Shown here piece after piece: positions 19,750 through 19,980 of a stretch of 19,980 bases of DNA. A model generated the notes under the pieces. That model made no database searches. It saw nothing but the letters and a program-made list of their open reading frames with translations, and was not told the DNA's origin. The stretch spans positions 1 to 19,980 of the forward strand of contig WNYE01000175.1 in the NCBI GenBank assembly GCA_021396245.1. The letters run 5' to 3'. Within the stretch, counting starts at the first letter, position 1. Each line of letters begins with the position of its first letter. A program made the position numbers and the translations under genes. This DNA is from Sporothrix humicola (lineage: Eukaryota; Ascomycota; Sordariomycetes; Ophiostomatales; Ophiostomataceae).

Positions 19750-19805
19750 ACACACACACACACACACACACACAACAGCAAAACATAAAGACACACACAC
19801 ACACA
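19750..19805. repeat. Interrupted (CA)n microsatellite
   Basis: Twelve CA units (19751-19774) and a second block of about seven AC units (19791-19805) are separated by 16 nt. This is likely a polymorphic locus. Confidence 0.95.
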
Positions 19806-19903
19806 GCGTAACGGTGTCTGCAGATCGTTTTCTAGCGGGAAACGAGAAAGAGCCTTCTCACTAGTCCTTTCCACCGTCTCGTTTCGTTTCGATTTGATCT
19901 TGA

Positions 19904-19905
<2 letters not shown>

Positions 19906-19980
<75 letters not shown>
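19906..19980. repeat. Homopolymer T run (75 nt) at window end
   Basis: The last 75 bases are all T, exactly matching the length of the T run that opens the window. See the first entry for interpretation as an assembly boundary. Confidence 0.95.

Larger units (their letters stand above)
18231..19905. other. Downstream intergenic region, no supported gene
   Basis: About 1.7 kb with several simple repeats and no supportable coding region. The largest frame (19649-19308 minus, 113 codons) starts with ATG but shows no recognisable family. Palindromic GGGGCGCCCC (19624-19633) and a CCCCC-T-GGGGG inverted repeat (19630-19640) overlap each other. Another gene may begin beyond the right edge. Confidence 0.55.

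Overview
The window looks like filamentous ascomycete (Pezizomycotina) nuclear DNA, most likely a Sordariomycete. This is inferred from the fungal architecture of its one clear gene: a CT-rich core promoter, a 57-nt intron with a CTAAC branch site, C-ending codons in the coding region, and a C2H2 regulator with Q/P/H-rich low-complexity arms. The species cannot be named from sequence alone. The window seems to be a complete short-read contig, because it begins and ends with homopolymer T runs of exactly the same length (75 nt).

Layout: 1-133 is homopolymer sequence (T75, then G24 and C23). From 134 to about 15,480 there are roughly 15 kb in which I can support no protein-coding gene. This stretch is a mosaic of pyrimidine-rich and purine-rich blocks, microsatellites, a few short inverted repeats and small unconvincing ORFs. 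From 15,481 to 16,218 lies a recognisable promoter and 5' leader: a G-quadruplex motif, STRE-like pentamers, a TATA-like box, a CT tract, one 8-codon upstream ORF and a 9-bp tandem repeat. At 16,219-17,466 is the single confident gene, a two-exon C2H2 zinc-finger transcription factor that matches the MtfA family of developmental and secondary-metabolism regulators. The 2.4 kb downstream is 3' flank with microsatellites and no supported gene.

The gene acts alone here; there is no operon or gene cluster. The main biological question is why a global regulator sits next to about 15 kb of apparently gene-free DNA. It could be a large regulatory domain, a host for unannotated long non-coding RNAs, or simply a gene-poor stretch. 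I found no mobile element, CRISPR array, tRNA, rRNA or prokaryotic-type feature that I could support.
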